From: RPQJ01 sp963731105
Lineage (GTDB): Bacteria; Pseudomonadota; Gammaproteobacteria; Steroidobacterales; Steroidobacteraceae
Assembly: GCA_963731105.1 (NCBI GenBank)
Contig: CAVSUM010000005.1
Span: forward strand, 124,001 to 188,000
Direction of reading: 5' to 3'
Length of the DNA stretch: 64,000 bases
Shown one piece after another: positions 16,463 to 28,723 of this stretch. Each line of letters begins with the position of its first letter. Within the stretch, counting starts at the first letter, position 1. The position numbers were made by a program, and so were the translations under genes. Below the pieces are notes generated by a model. It was given only the letters and a program-made list of their open reading frames with translations, had not been told where the DNA came from and searched no databases.

Positions 16463-19400
16463 CTACGCCCGCGGCAGCTTCCAGCCATTCACGATCAGGT
16501 ACAGGGACGGCAGGATCACCAGGGTCAGCACGGTGGCGGTCACCATCCCGCCGACCATCGGCGCGGCGATGCGCCGCATCACCTCGGACCCCGTGCCCGA
16601 GCCCCACATGATCGGCAACAGGCCCACGATCACGGTGATCACGGTCATCAGCTTGGGCCGCAACCGCAGCAGCGCGCCTTCCACGATCGCCTCGTGCAAC
16701 TCGGCCCGCGTCGGTGCGCGCCCCTGCTCCTCGGCACGTCGGCGCCGCTCCGCCCACGCGTGCTCCAGGTACATGACCATCACCACGCCGGTCTCGGTCG
16801 CCACTCCGGCGAGCGCGATGAAGCCGACCGCCGCGGCGATCGACAGGTCGTAGTCCGAGCAGGTACAGCAGCCAGACACCGCCCACCAATGCGAACGGCA
16901 GCGTGCCGAGGATCAGCAGCACGTCGCGCGCGTTGCGGAAATTCAGGTACAGCAGCAGCACGATGATGGCCAGCGTGAGTGGCACGACGACGCGCAGCCG
17001 CTCGGTGGCACGCTCGAGGTACTCGTACTGCCCCGACCAGGCGAGGCTGTAGCCGGGCGGCAGCTCGAGTTCGGCGGTCACCCGTTGCCTCGCGTCCTGC
17101 ACGAAGCCGCCGAGGTCGCGGCCCTGCAGGTCGACGAACACCCAGCCCGACGGCCGGGCATTCTCGCTGCGGATCATCGCCGGCCCGTCGGCAACGTCGA
17201 CCCGGGCCACGTCGGCCAGCGTGACGTTGGCACCGGTCGGCGCGACGATCGGCAGCGCCCGCAGGGCCTCGAGCGAGTCGCGAAAATCCTGCGGGTAACG
17301 CAGGTTGATCGGGTAACGCTCGAGGCCTTCCACCGTGTAGCTCACCGTCATGCCACCGACTGCGCTCGCGACGATGTCCTGCACGTCCTTGATGTTCAGC
17401 CCGTAGCGCGCGGCCGCCACGCGATCGATGTCCACGTCGATGTAGCGACCGGTCGCGGTGCGTTCCGCGTACACCGAGGTGGTGCCCTCGACCTGGCGCA
17501 GGATCTCCTCGATGCGCTGGCCGAGCTGCTGGATGACGGCGAGGTCGGGCCCCATGATCTTGATGCCGACCGGCGTGCGGATGCCGGTGGCGAGCATGTC
17601 GATGCGCGTCTTGATCGGGTAGCCCCAGGCGTTCGACAGCCCCGGGAACTTCACCAGCGCGTCGAGCTCGGCCTTCAGCTTGTCCGGCGTCATGCCCGGC
17701 CGCCACTGGTCGCGCGGCTTGAGCATGATCGTGGTCTCGAACATCTCGATCGGTGCCGGATCGGTCGCGGTCTCGGCACGACCGGCCTTGCCGAACACGC
17801 GCTCCACCTCCGGCACGGTGCGGATCAGCTTGTCGGTCTGCTGCAGCAGGGCCCGGGCCGCATCGGTCGAGAGTCCGGGCAGCGTGGTGGGCATGTAGAG
17901 CAGGTCGCCCTCGTCGAGCTCGGGCATGAACTCGCTGCCGAGCCGCGACGCCGGCCACCACGTGGCGGCCACCAGCAGCACGGCGAACACGGTGACCGCC
18001 CACGGGGCCCGCAGCGCCAGCTCGAGGAACGGCCGGTACACGGCCATGGCCGCACGATTCACCGGGTTGGCCGACTCCGGGCGGATGCGGCCGCGCACCA
18101 GGCACCAGATCAGCACCGGCACCAGCGTGATCGACAGCAGCGCCGCCGCAATCATCGCGTAGGTCTTGGTGTACGCGAGCGGCGCGAACATCCGCCCTTC
18201 CTGCGCTTCGAGCGTGAACACCGGCAGGAACGACAGCGCGACGATCATCAGCGAGAAGAACAGTGACGGCCCCACCTCGCGGCAGCCCTGGTAGATCGCC
18301 TCCAGCCGCTGCCGGTCGTCGGCGACGCCGTGCTCGAGCTTGCGGTGCACGTTCTCGGTCATGACGATCGCTGCGTCGACCAGCGTGCCGATCGCAATGG
18401 CGATGCCGCCCAGCGACATGATGTTGGCGTTGATGCCCTGCAGCCGCATGACGATGAACGCGGAAAGCACCGCGATCGGCGTGACGATCACCACGATCAG
18501 TCCGGAACGGACGTGGAACAGGAACACCAGGCACACCAGCGCGACGACGATGAACTCGTCGAGCAGCTTGCGGTTGAGGTTGTCCACGGCGCGCTGGATC
18601 AGCGTCGAGCGGTCGTAGGTCTCGACGACCTCGACCCCCGCCGGCAGGCTGGCGCTGCAGCTCGTCGAGCTTGGCCTTGACGCGCCCGATGGTCTCGCGC
18701 GCGTTCTCGCCGTTGCGCATCACGATCACGCCGCCCACGGCTTCGCCCTCGCCGTCGAGCTCGCCGATGCCGCGGCGCATCTCTGGACCGATGCGCACCT
18801 CGGCGACGTCGCGCAGCAGCACCGGGGTGCCTGCCTTGGTGGCCATCACCGGGATGCGCTCGAGGTCCTCGATGCTGCGCACGTACCCGGTGGCGCGCAC
18901 CATGTACTCGGCCTCGGCCATCTCCACCACCGAGCCGCCGGTTTCCTGGTTGCCGGCGCGGATCGCCTGCTCGACCATCATCAGCGACAGGCCGTAGCCA
19001 CGCAGGCGCAGCGGATCCACCACCACCTGGTACTGCTTCACCATGCCGCCGACGGTGGCCACTTCGGCGACGCCGTCGAGCGCCTGCAGCTCGTACTTGA
19101 GGAACCAGTCCTGGATCGAGCGCAGCTCGGCGAGGTCGTGTCGACCGGTGCGGTCGGCGAGCGCGTACTGGTAGATCCAGCCGACGCCAGTGGCATCCGG
19201 CCCGAGCGCAGGCCGCACTCCCTCGGGCAGCCGGGCCGCAGCCTGGCTCAGGTACTCGAGCACCCGCGACCGTGCCCAGTACGGATCGGTGCCGTCTTCG
19301 AACAGCACGTTGACGAACGAGTCGCCGTAGAAGGAATAGCCGCGCACGGTCGTCGCACCCGGCACCGACAGCAGCGCCGTGGTGAGCGGATAGGTGACCT

Positions 19401-19590
19401 GGTCCTCGACCAGCCGTGGCGCCTGCCCGGGATACGGCGTGCGCACGATGACCTGCACGTCCGAAAGGTCGGGCAATGCGTCGACCGGCGTGCGCAGGTA
19501 GGAATACACGCCGACCGCGGTCAGCAGCGCCGCCAGCAGCAGCACCACCGCCCGGTTCTCGAGCGAGGCCCGGATGATCGAGTTGATCAT
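16463..19590 (-). CDS. cusA: CusA-type heavy-metal RND efflux pump, frameshifted twice as read
   Basis: Inner-membrane proton-driven trimeric pump of the CusA/CzcA (HME-RND) family, about 1042 residues once repaired. N-terminal SLENRAVVLLLAALLTAVGVYSY is TM1. DALPDLSDVQVIVRT and the PGATTVRGYSFYGDSFVNV porter-domain motifs are typical. GTLVDAAIVMTENVHRKLE is the TM4 signature carrying proton-relay acidic residues. Extra-base indels near 18653 and 16857 split the reading frame into three pieces, each well conserved. The start at 19590 overlaps the cusB stop by four bases. With CusB and CusC it would form the tripartite complex expelling Cu(I)/Ag(I) across both membranes. Confidence 0.88.
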
Positions 19591-20973
19591 TGCGCCGCCT
19601 CGCCGAGCCGCTCGAATCCCGCGCGCAGGTTCGCCTCGGAATCGAGCAGGAACTGGCCCGCGACCACCACCTGCTCGCCTTCCGCGAGGCCTTCGCGGAT
19701 CACGATGCGATCACCACTCTCGGGGCCCGCGGTCACGCGCCGGGGCGCGAAGCGACCATCGCCGAGCGCGACCACGACGCGGTCCTCGCTGCCGCTGCGG
19801 ATCAGCGCGCTGCGCGGGATCATCACCGCCGGTGCCCCGGCCTCGCCCACCAGCGTGACGTTGGCGAGCATGTTGGGACGCAGGCCCTGGCGCGCACCGT
19901 CCAGCACGATGCGCGCCCGCAGGGTACGCGTCTCCATGCTGAGCTCCGGGTACACGTAGTCGACGCGCCCGGCGAGCATCTCGCCCGGCAGCGACGCGAG
20001 GCGGATCTCCGCGGCCGTGCCGGCGCGCACCCAGCCCGCCTGCGACTCCGGAATCTCGGCGATCACCCACAGGCTGTCGAGCTCGGTGATGGTCATGACC
20101 ATCATCTCCGGCGTGACCATCGCGCCTTCGCGCACCGCGAGTTCCGTCACGACGCCGCTGATCGGCGCATGGAATGGCACGCGACCCGAGGCGCGACCGC
20201 CACTCGCCGCCCGTCCCGCGGCGCCGGCATCGAGGCCAAGCGCACGCAGATCGCTCGCGGGAAGCATCCACCAGGTCCTGGTTGCCGATGCGCTGCGCGT
20301 CGCGGTACTCCTGCTGCGCACTTTCGAGCATCGGCGAATACAGCGTGAACAGCAGCTGTCCCTTCTGCACCGTCTCACCCATGGCACGGACCGAGAGTCC
20401 CTCGATCCAGCCCTCGGCGCGCGGCTGCACCCGTTGCATGCGCCGCTCGTCGAATGCCACGTAGCCGACCGTGACGGCACGACGCTCCGGCGCCGACAGG
20501 GCCGCCGGCTCGGTGCGCACGCCGAGGTTGTTGATCACCGTCGGTGAAATACGCACCTCGGCACCGACTGCCTCGGCATACACCGGGACGTAGTCCATGC
20601 CCATCTCGTCCTTGCGCGGCGTGGGTGACCTGCGATTCGGGTCGTGGGGATGACGGTAATAGAGCAGCTTCTGCCCGTCCGCCGGCGCCTGCGCGGCCTC
20701 CGGCGCCGGTCGACTCCCGCTCGATTTCGACCAGGTCCATGCCGCAGATCGGGCACTGTGCCCGGTGCGTCGCGCACCACGTCCGGATGCATCGGGCATC
20801 GGTACTGCGTGTGCACGTGCGGTTCTGTGCTGACGGCGTCCTTCGCGGCCGGCGCCGCGACCGGTACGGACGCCGGTTCGCGGCTGCAGCCAGCGACGGC
20901 GAGCATCGCGAGCAGGCACGAGGCTGAACAGGGCGACCACCGGCCGCCCCCCGAGGAATGAGTTACTGCGCAT
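19587..20973 (-). CDS. cusB: CusB-type periplasmic adaptor, frameshifted about four times as read
   Basis: Membrane fusion protein of a metal RND system. Joining the frames gives a lipoprotein signal (AMLAVAGC) and a heavy-metal-binding segment CPMHPDVVRDAPGT then CPICGMDL. The CusB-like YYRHPHDP and KDEMGMDYVPVYAEA motif follows, then the barrel-sandwich and beta-barrel domains (FHAPISGVVTELAVREGAMV and later). Frame changes lie near 20920, 20758, 20710 and 20250. The C-terminal 19587-20268 portion reads uninterrupted. It lies between cusC and cusA with short overlaps at both ends. It would bridge CusA and CusC and hand periplasmic metal to the pump. Confidence 0.8.
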
Positions 20974-22277
20974 TGACGTCGCCTCCAGTGAGGTACTCCA
21001 CGTCGTACTGGGCCTGCGCGCGGTCGGCCGCGAGCCGCAGGTGCTTGAGCGAGGTTTCGAGGGCCACGCGGCGCGCCGCGATCACCTCGTCGATCATCGA
21101 GCGGTTGGCTCGATAGCCGAGCAGCGCGGCCTGTACCGACTGTCCGGCGAGCGGCAGCAGGTCCGACTCGTAGTACTGCTCGAGCTCCGCCGTGCGCCCG
21201 GCCACCGACCAGGCCTCGGCGAGCATGGCGCGCATGTCGCGCTGGTGGTCGTCGTGCATTTCGTGCAGGCCGCGCGCCTCGGCTCGTGCCGCGGCCACTT
21301 CACGGTCCTGCCGGTTGCCGCGGAACAGCGGCAGGTCGACAGTCACCATTGCACTGGCGAGGTCGGGACGCGACTCGCCGCCCAGCCACGTCACCGCTGC
21401 GGAACCCGTAGCTCAGGTCGAGCATCCAGGCGGGGCGGTTGCGCTGCTGCGCGAGGCTGGTGGCGGACTGTGCCGCCTCGATGCGCCGCTCGAAGTCGAT
21501 CTGCGCGGGATGGCGCAGCAGCCGTTCCTCCAGCACCGCCAATGGCTCGAGCGGGGCGCGGGCCGGCAGGGAGTTCGCCTCGGCGCGACGCGCCTCGTCC
21601 TCGCCGATCCAGCGACCGAGCTGCGCGCGACGCATGGCCTCGTCCCGGTCGAGGTCGAGCAGCTGCTCCTTGAGCATGGCCACGTCGAGGCCCGCCTGCA
21701 GCACGTCGAGCTGCTTGCCTTCGCCCGAGGCATAGCGCGCCCGCGCCGACGCGCGCATCTGCTCGACCCACGACGACTGCCCCTGCACCAGCTCCCGCGC
21801 CTGCGCGATGTACGCCAGCTCGGTCCATGCCCGGCGCACTTCGCGCTGCACCGCGAGCCGGCGGTCCGCGGCCACGGCGTCGGTGGCGGACGCCGACTGC
21901 TGCATGCGCTTGCGTGCCAGCTCGCGCGTGCGTCCGGCCGGGAACTCCTGGCTCACGCCCACCTCGAGCATCGTCATGTCCTCGGCGTCGAGGCTGAACG
22001 AGTCGACCGGAACGTTGACCGCACCGAGGCGCAGCTTCGGATCCATCAATTGCCCCTCGGCGATGCCGCGCTCGCGCATCGCTTCGGATTCGGCGGCGAG
22101 CTGACGCAATACAGCGTCACGCTCGACCGCGAGGCGCTCCGCCTCGGCGAGCGAGAGTGCGCGCGCCGGCGGCGCAGCCAGCGCACACAGCAACGACAGG
22201 GCCGCCCCGGCGACCGCCCGGGATCCAGCAACTGAGTGGGGCCGACGCCGTGACGGCGTCGGATGCAGAACGATCAT
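20963..22277 (-). CDS. cusC: CusC/TolC-type outer membrane efflux protein, one frameshift as read
   Basis: Outer-membrane factor of the TolC superfamily, about 437 residues after correction. The ATG at 22277 has GGAGG six bases upstream and a signal peptide ending near PARALS. Two long alpha-helical halves are visible (ALSLAEAERLAVERDAVLRQ and DEVIAARRVALETSLKHLRLAADR). One extra base near 21397 separates the halves. It lacks an obvious lipobox Cys, unlike many CusC proteins. First of the three tripartite pump genes, its stop overlaps the cusB start. A 6-bp hairpin at 22306-22321 lies between it and the Cys/His-rich gene. Confidence 0.85.
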
Positions 22278-22337
22278 GATTCACCTCCCGACGGGAAACT
22301 CGGACACGCCCTCGCGGGCGTCGGGCGGGAGGCGGCG

Positions 22338-22796
22338 CTACTCGATGAAGCGGCAGTAACTGACGGACAGGCTGACCCGGGGTATCGCCTCGGGTACGGC
22401 AACCACGTCGCAGTCCGTAGCGGTAGAGATGGCCTGGGCCGGCAAGACGAATGCGACCGGCAATGCCATGAAAATCACGCCGACGGCACGGGCGTCGACC
22501 TGGGGCTCGTGCGGGTAGGCACAGTCGCGGCCATCGCAGCCGCCGGCGCTGCCGTGATCGGCATCCGGCGGGCAGTACAGGCATGGGTGGCCCGCAGCGC
22601 CATCATCGTTCGCCTGGCCGTCGTGCGCCGCATGCTGATGGTGGTCGTCCGTGGTTGCAGCCTGCACGGCGACGTCGCCGTCATGCGCCATGACGCAAGG
22701 CACGATCGCGGCCTGCAGCCACGCGACACAAAACAGCGCCAGCACCCCCCGTGCGAGGGATCGCTGCCGCCGTCTCACCCATGCCAGCCCGAACAT
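22338..22796 (-). CDS. Cys/His-rich exported or membrane protein heading the copper operon
   Basis: About 152 residues if started at the ATG at 22796; an upstream ATG at 22862 is also possible and no ribosome site decides between them. A hydrophobic segment (VLALFCVAWLQAAIVP) lies near the N-terminus. After it come a His-rich stretch (DDHHQHAAHD), a CLYC motif at 72-75 and Cys87/Cys92. A second hydrophobic segment is VGVIFMALPVAFVLPAQA. This composition and position are reminiscent of CopL or DUF2946-like proteins at the head of copper-resistance operons, but I cannot assign a family. Probably binds copper in the periplasm or senses it for the downstream efflux genes. Confidence 0.6.
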   Translation of the reverse strand: MFGLAWVRRRQRSLARGVLALFCVAWLQAAIVPCVMAHDGDVAVQAATTDDHHQHAAHDGQANDDGAAGHPCLYCPPDADHGSAGGCDGRDCAYPHEPQVDARAVGVIFMALPVAFVLPAQAISTATDCDVVAVPEAIPRVSLSVSYCRFIE

Positions 22797-22920
22797 CACC
22801 TGCGGGTCCACTCCCCTGCGATCGGCGCACCGTACCCCCATGTGACCGCAAACAGCAAGCATTAGTGCCGCAAGACATCGGGATTGTGGAACGCACCTGC
22901 CCTGCTCTCACAATGTCGGC

Positions 22921-24027
22921 ATGCAACGCAGGCTCTTCCCCGTACTGATGCCGATCGCGGTCCTGGCGCTGGCGGTCCCGGCCTGTCGCAATTCCGACCG
23001 GACGGACGACTGGCTGGGAACCGTCACCGACATCGCCAACCCGGCCGGCAGTGGCAGTCGGTTTCCGCACCTCGCCTCAACGGCCGACGGCGCGGTGCTG
23101 AGCTGGCTGCAGCCCACGGCAGCAAGCGGCTTTGCGTTGCAGCACTCCAGCTGGCGTGCCGGCGCCTGGAGCCCGGTCGGTACCGTTGCGAGCGGCGAAG
23201 GCTGGTTCGTGAACTGGGCCGACTTCCCCTCGGTGGTGCCGTTGTCGCCGCGCACCTGGGCCGCCCACTGGCTCGAGCAGCGACCCGGCAACGTCTATGC
23301 CTACGACGTGCGCATCGCGCTCAGCGACGACGCGGGTACGACATGGTCCGCACCGTTCTCGCCGCACGACGACGGCACGCCGACCGAGCACGGCTTCGTC
23401 TCCCTGTTCGCCAGCGACGGGCAGGCAATGAGCGCGTGGCTCGATGGCCGCCACACGGCCGGCGGCCACGATCATGCCGCGGGTGGGTCGGGAGCCATGA
23501 CCTTGCGCAGCGCGGTACTCGGCGCAAACGGCGTGCAGGCGGGTGGCGGCCTCGAGGTCGACGAGCGCGTCTGCGACTGCTGCCAGACCGACGCAGCCGT
23601 GACCGACGACGGCCCGGTCAATGGTCCGGCGGTCGACGCCCGCGGCACGACTGTGGCCGTCGCGTGGTTTACGGCGCCCGACCTCCCACGCATCCGGCTG
23701 GCGTTCTCCGACGATGCCGGGCGCAGCGTCGGGCCGCCGATCGAAGTTGCGCACGGTATCGTGATCGGCCGAGTCGACGTCGTGCTGCTCGACGACGGCC
23801 GCGCGGTCGTGAGCTGGCTGCAGTCCGGCACGACCGGCGCCGAGTTGCGTGCCCAACCGTTCTCGCGCGATGGCAAACCGGGCCCGGCCGTGCTCGTGGC
23901 GGCTGCCTCGGTGCAGCGCTCGTCCGGATTCCCACAGATGGTGCGGGCGGGCGACGGCCTGCTGTTCGCGTGGACCGATTCCACCGCATCGCAGCAAGTC
24001 CGCACGGCGTTCGCCCGGCTGCAGTGA
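22921..24027 (+). CDS. Sialidase-fold (BNR-like) propeller lipoprotein with CDCC motif
   Basis: 368 residues with lipobox AVPAC (Cys22). The body has repeated Asp-box-like turns (SDDAGTTWSAPF and SDDAGRSVGPP) and tryptophan-containing strands, as in six-bladed sialidase/neuraminidase propellers. An unusual cysteine cluster CDCCQTDAA sits at about 218-226, in the middle of the propeller. The catalytic residues of sialidases are not evident, so enzymatic activity on sialic acid is doubtful. It diverges from the copper operon, sharing a short upstream region with the Cys/His-rich gene, so co-regulation by metal is plausible. Function unknown. Confidence 0.65.
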   Translation: MQRRLFPVLMPIAVLALAVPACRNSDRTDDWLGTVTDIANPAGSGSRFPHLASTADGAVLSWLQPTAASGFALQHSSWRAGAWSPVGTVASGEGWFVNWADFPSVVPLSPRTWAAHWLEQRPGNVYAYDVRIALSDDAGTTWSAPFSPHDDGTPTEHGFVSLFASDGQAMSAWLDGRHTAGGHDHAAGGSGAMTLRSAVLGANGVQAGGGLEVDERVCDCCQTDAAVTDDGPVNGPAVDARGTTVAVAWFTAPDLPRIRLAFSDDAGRSVGPPIEVAHGIVIGRVDVVLLDDGRAVVSWLQSGTTGAELRAQPFSRDGKPGPAVLVAAASVQRSSGFPQMVRAGDGLLFAWTDSTASQQVRTAFARLQ

Positions 24028-24113
24028 CCGCCCGCGGGCCGGCCCCCGGCCGATTGCGCTGTGCTAGCATTCGCAGCACTTTTCCCAGTCCCGAGACATC
24101 TCCGGAGCCCGAC

Positions 24114-25415
<1,302 letters not shown>

Positions 25416-25443
25416 GCTGTGGGCTGTGGGCGGTAGGTTGAGG
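25416..25443. repeat. Heptamer repeat between icd and aceK
   Basis: Immediately after the icd stop come GCTGTGG twice in tandem, then diverged heptamers GCGGTAG and GTTGAGG, filling nearly all of the gap to aceK. Short and degenerate, but the same 7-bp period as the other intergenic arrays of this window. Confidence 0.55.
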
Positions 25444-25445
25444 CC

Positions 25446-27198
25446 GTGAACCCGCCGACCGCCGTGGCGGGCTACGCGCGACGAGCTGGTCCAGGACTGC
25501 GCGCAGACCCTGGTCGGCATCTTCGCCGACTACAACACCGAGTTCCGCGCCATCACGCGGCGGGCACGGCAGCGCTTCGAGCTGCGCGACTGGCGCGGCA
25601 GCCAGCGCGACGCCGTCGCGCGCATCGAGCTGTACGACAAGTACGTCGAGAACACGGTCGCGACGATGCGCAAGCGCCTCGGCGACGACGGGCAGGAACG
25701 CTCGCTCTGGTCGAGCATCAAGCGGCGCTTCGCCGAGCTCATCGATCCGCTGCCCGACGCCGAGTTCGCCAAGACCTTCTTCAGCTCGGTCACGCGCAAG
25801 ACCTTCGGCACCACCGGCGTCGACCCCGCGGTCGAGTTCGTGGCACTCGACCTCGACCCGCTCGGCAGCGTCACCACGCACGTCGAGACCAAGGTCTACA
25901 CCAACCGCGGCTCGGTCGACCTGCTGGTGGAGGAGCTGCTGGCCGACTTCCGCTTCCGGGCCCCGTACCGCGACTTCGAGCGCAGCGTCAAGACGGTGAC
26001 CGACGAGCTGAAGGCGTCGCTCGAGAGCAGCGGCGAGCGCCGCACCGTGGAGCGGCTCGAGGTCATCAAGGAGGTCTTCTACCAGATGACGCGCGCCTAC
26101 CTCGTGGGCCGCCTGTCCGGGCGCGACTGGACGCTGCCGTTCGTGGTGGCGCTGCGCAACCAGGACAGCGGCGTGGTGGTCGACGCGATCATGCTGGAGG
26201 AAGGCACCGTCAGCGTGCTGTTCAGCTTCACGCGCTCGTACTTCCACGTCGATCTCGCGCACGTCGGCGAGGTGGTGAAGTTCCTCAAGGAGATCCTGCC
26301 GCGCAAGCCGGTGAGCGAGCTGTACACCGTGCTCGGCCGCGCGCGACAGGGCAAGACCGAGCGCTACCGCGAGTTGTTCCGGCACCTGCAGGGCTCCGAC
26401 GACCAGTTCATGCTCGCGCCGGGCGAGAAGGGACTGGTGATGGTCTGCTTCACGCTGCCGTCGTTCGACGTCGTGTTCAAGCTGATCCGCGACAAGTTCC
26501 CGGTGCAGAAGAACATCCTGCGCGAGGACGTGCTGCAGAAATACGAGCTGGTGTTCAAGCATGACCGCGCCGGGCGGCTGGTGGACGCGCAGGAGTTCAA
26601 GCGCATCAAGTTCCCCAAGGTGCGCTTCGACCCCGACCTGCTGCACGAGCTGCTCACCGAGACGGCGGCGACCGTGCACGACGAGGGCGAGCAGCTGGCC
26701 ATCGACCACCTGTACATCGAGCGACGCATGACCCCGCTCAACCTGTACGTGCGCGAGGCCTCGCGCGAGCAGGCGGAGAAGGCGGTGCTCGACTACGGCC
26801 AGGCGATCCGCGACCTCGCGGTGACCAACATCTTCCCGGGCGATTTGCTGCTGAAGAACTTCGGCGTGACCCGCCACGGCCGCGTCATCTTCTACGACTA
26901 CGACGAGCTGTGCCTGGTGACCGACTGCCGCTTCCGCGAGGTGCCCGAGTCGCGCTACGAAGAGGACGAGATGCTCGCCGAGACGTGGTACTACGTCGGC
27001 GAGAGCGACGTCTTCCCCGAGACGTTCATCAATTTCCTCGGCTTCGACCCCCACCTGAAGCAGGTGTTCCTGAACGCGCACCGCGAGATCCTCACCGCGG
27101 ACTGGTGGCGCGGCATCCAGGAGCGGCTGCGCGAGGGCGACGTGCTCGAGGTGCTGCCCTACCACAAGCACCGCGTGCGGGTCTTCAGCAGCCTGTAA
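25446..27198 (+). CDS. aceK: Isocitrate dehydrogenase kinase/phosphatase, frame change near the start
   Basis: Bifunctional enzyme of about 583 residues that phosphorylates and dephosphorylates Icd. The intact frame from 25480 onward begins RDELVQDCAQTLVGIF. It includes the ATP-binding loop APGEKGLVMVCFTLPS, the Lys-containing FKLIRDKFPVQK, and the catalytic DYDELCLVTDCRFREVP segment. That frame has no start codon before the upstream TGA. The likely start is GTG 25446 in another frame, with a one-base change near 25475. The next in-frame ATG, at 25666, would remove a conserved N-terminal region. Length and position next to icd are typical of Proteobacteria. Confidence 0.9.
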
Positions 27199-27202
27199 GC
27201 CC

Positions 27203-28696
27203 ATGCGCCGGCCGCCCTGGTGGTTGCTCGCCCTGCTGGTCCTGCTGGCGTTCGCCTTCCAGGGCACGCGCGGCATCTGGGAGCCCGACGAGGGCCGCTA
27301 CACCGCCGCCGGCCTCAACATGCTCGAGCGCGGCGACTGGCTGGTGCCGACCATCGACGGCGAGCATCCGCACCTGACCAAGCCGCCGATCACCTACTGG
27401 GCGATCGGCTCCAGCGTCGCGCTGCTTGGCCACAACGAGTGGGGCGCGCGGCTGCCCGGCGCACTCGCCTTCATCGGCACCGGGCTGCTGGTGTTCGGCC
27501 TCGGCCGACGCCTGTGCGCGTCGAAGCCCTGGCTGCCGGCCCTCGCCTGGTCGCTGTCGCTGGCACCCGATGTTCGCGGCGAACATCGTCTCGACCGACG
27601 TGCTGCTGATGTTCTTCGAGACGGCGGCGATGTTCGCGTTCGTCGAGGCATGGGTCCGCGACGGCACCGATCGCCGCCGCTGGCTGCTCGCGATGTGGCT
27701 CGCCTGGGGATTGGCTTTCATGACCAAGGGCCCGCCCGGCCTGCTGCCGCTCGGCGCGATGGTGGCGTTCCTGGCGATCCACGATCGGCCGAAGCTGCGC
27801 GGACTGTTCCTGCCCGCGGGAGTGGCGCTGTTTGCGATCGTCGCCTTCACCTGGTTCGCGGTCATCGTCTGGCAGCAGCCGGATCGCCTCGGCTATTTCC
27901 TCGGCTACGAGGTTTACGGCCGCGTGTTCACCGCCGTCCACAAGCGCAATGCGGAGTGGTACGGCGGCCTGGAGATCTACGTGCCGGTGCTGCTGGTCGG
28001 CGCCCTGCCGTGGTGGGTGCTGGCGGTCGTGGCGGCGGGTGGACCGCGCGCGGCGTGGCGCCGGCTGCGCAAAGCCGTGGGGTCGAGCGACCGCGAGGTG
28101 CTGCTGCTGCTCTACTGGTTCCTGTTGCCGCTCGCAGTGTTCTTCCTGGCGCGCTCGCGGCTGCAGCTGTACGTGCTGCCGCTGTTCGTGCCGCTGGCGC
28201 TACTGGTCGCGCGCCCGCTGGCCGGCTGGGCCTGGCTGGACGGCCGGCGCACGGCCTGGATCGCCGGGATCACCGCCCTGCTGCTGCTGGCGGTCAAGGG
28301 CGCGGTCGCGTACTACCCGGCCGACCGCGACGCGCGCGTCATGGCGGAGCAGCTGCGGCCGGTGGTGCAACGGCTCAGAGGTCGAGGAGACTCGCGTTCG
28401 TCGGTATGCGACCGTTCTACGGCCTCACCCTGTACCTCGACACCGAGGTCGAGGGCGTGCACTTCGAGGGCAACGGCCTCGAGTACTCGCAGTTCCTCGC
28501 CGAGGAAGCGCTGTGCGACGAGCTGGCCACTCGCGAGCGCAACCTGTTCGTGGTGAAGCGCAGTCGCACGGCGCCTTTCCTCGCCGCGGTGGCGCGCTGC
28601 AGCGAACGGACGGCGCACGAGGTCGGCAGCTTCGAGGGCGATGGCAACGAACTGGTGCTGTACCAGCTCCGACCCGACGGCGCGGCACTGCCCTGA
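27203..28696 (+). CDS. ArnT/PMT-family membrane glycosyltransferase, frameshifted twice as read
   Basis: Polytopic GT-C-fold enzyme. TM1 is followed by the conserved acidic motif WEPDEGRYTA, and then ITYWAIG and WGARLPGA. These are features of undecaprenyl- or dolichyl-phosphate sugar transferases such as ArnT. Many hydrophobic segments follow (MTKGPPGLLPLGAMVAFLA, LLLYWFLLPLAVFFLARSRLQLYVLPL) and a small soluble C-terminal domain ends it. Indels near 27570 (an extra G) and 28380-28395 break the frame, while flanking parts are conserved. It starts four bases after aceK and is probably co-transcribed by chance. It would transfer a sugar from a polyprenyl carrier to lipid A or protein; the acceptor is unknown. 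Confidence 0.75.
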   Translation: MRRPPWWLLALLVLLAFAFQGTRGIWEPDEGRYTAAGLNMLERGDWLVPTIDGEHPHLTKPPITYWAIGSSVALLGHNEWGARLPGALAFIGTGLLVFGLGRRLCASKPWLPALAWSLSLAPDVRGEHRLDRRAADVLRDGGDVRVRRGMGPRRHRSPPLAARDVARLGIGFHDQGPARPAAARRDGGVPGDPRSAEAARTVPARGSGAVCDRRLHLVRGHRLAAAGSPRLFPRLRGLRPRVHRRPQAQCGVVRRPGDLRAGAAGRRPAVVGAGGRGGGWTARGVAPAAQSRGVERPRGAAAALLVPVAARSVLPGALAAAAVRAAAVRAAGATGRAPAGRLGLAGRPAHGLDRRDHRPAAAGGQGRGRVLPGRPRRARHGGAAAAGGATAQRSRRLAFVGMRPFYGLTLYLDTEVEGVHFEGNGLEYSQFLAEEALCDELATRERNLFVVKRSRTAPFLAAVARCSERTAHEVGSFEGDGNELVLYQLRPDGAALP

Positions 28697-28712
28697 CCGC
28701 CGGGCACGGCGG
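28697..28712. terminator. Short hairpin between convergent genes
   Basis: CCGCCG-GGCA-CGGCGG directly after the glycosyltransferase stop, in the 27-bp gap to the convergent XRE gene. No T run. A weak candidate bidirectional terminator. Confidence 0.35.
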
Positions 28713-28723
28713 CCGGAACGTCT

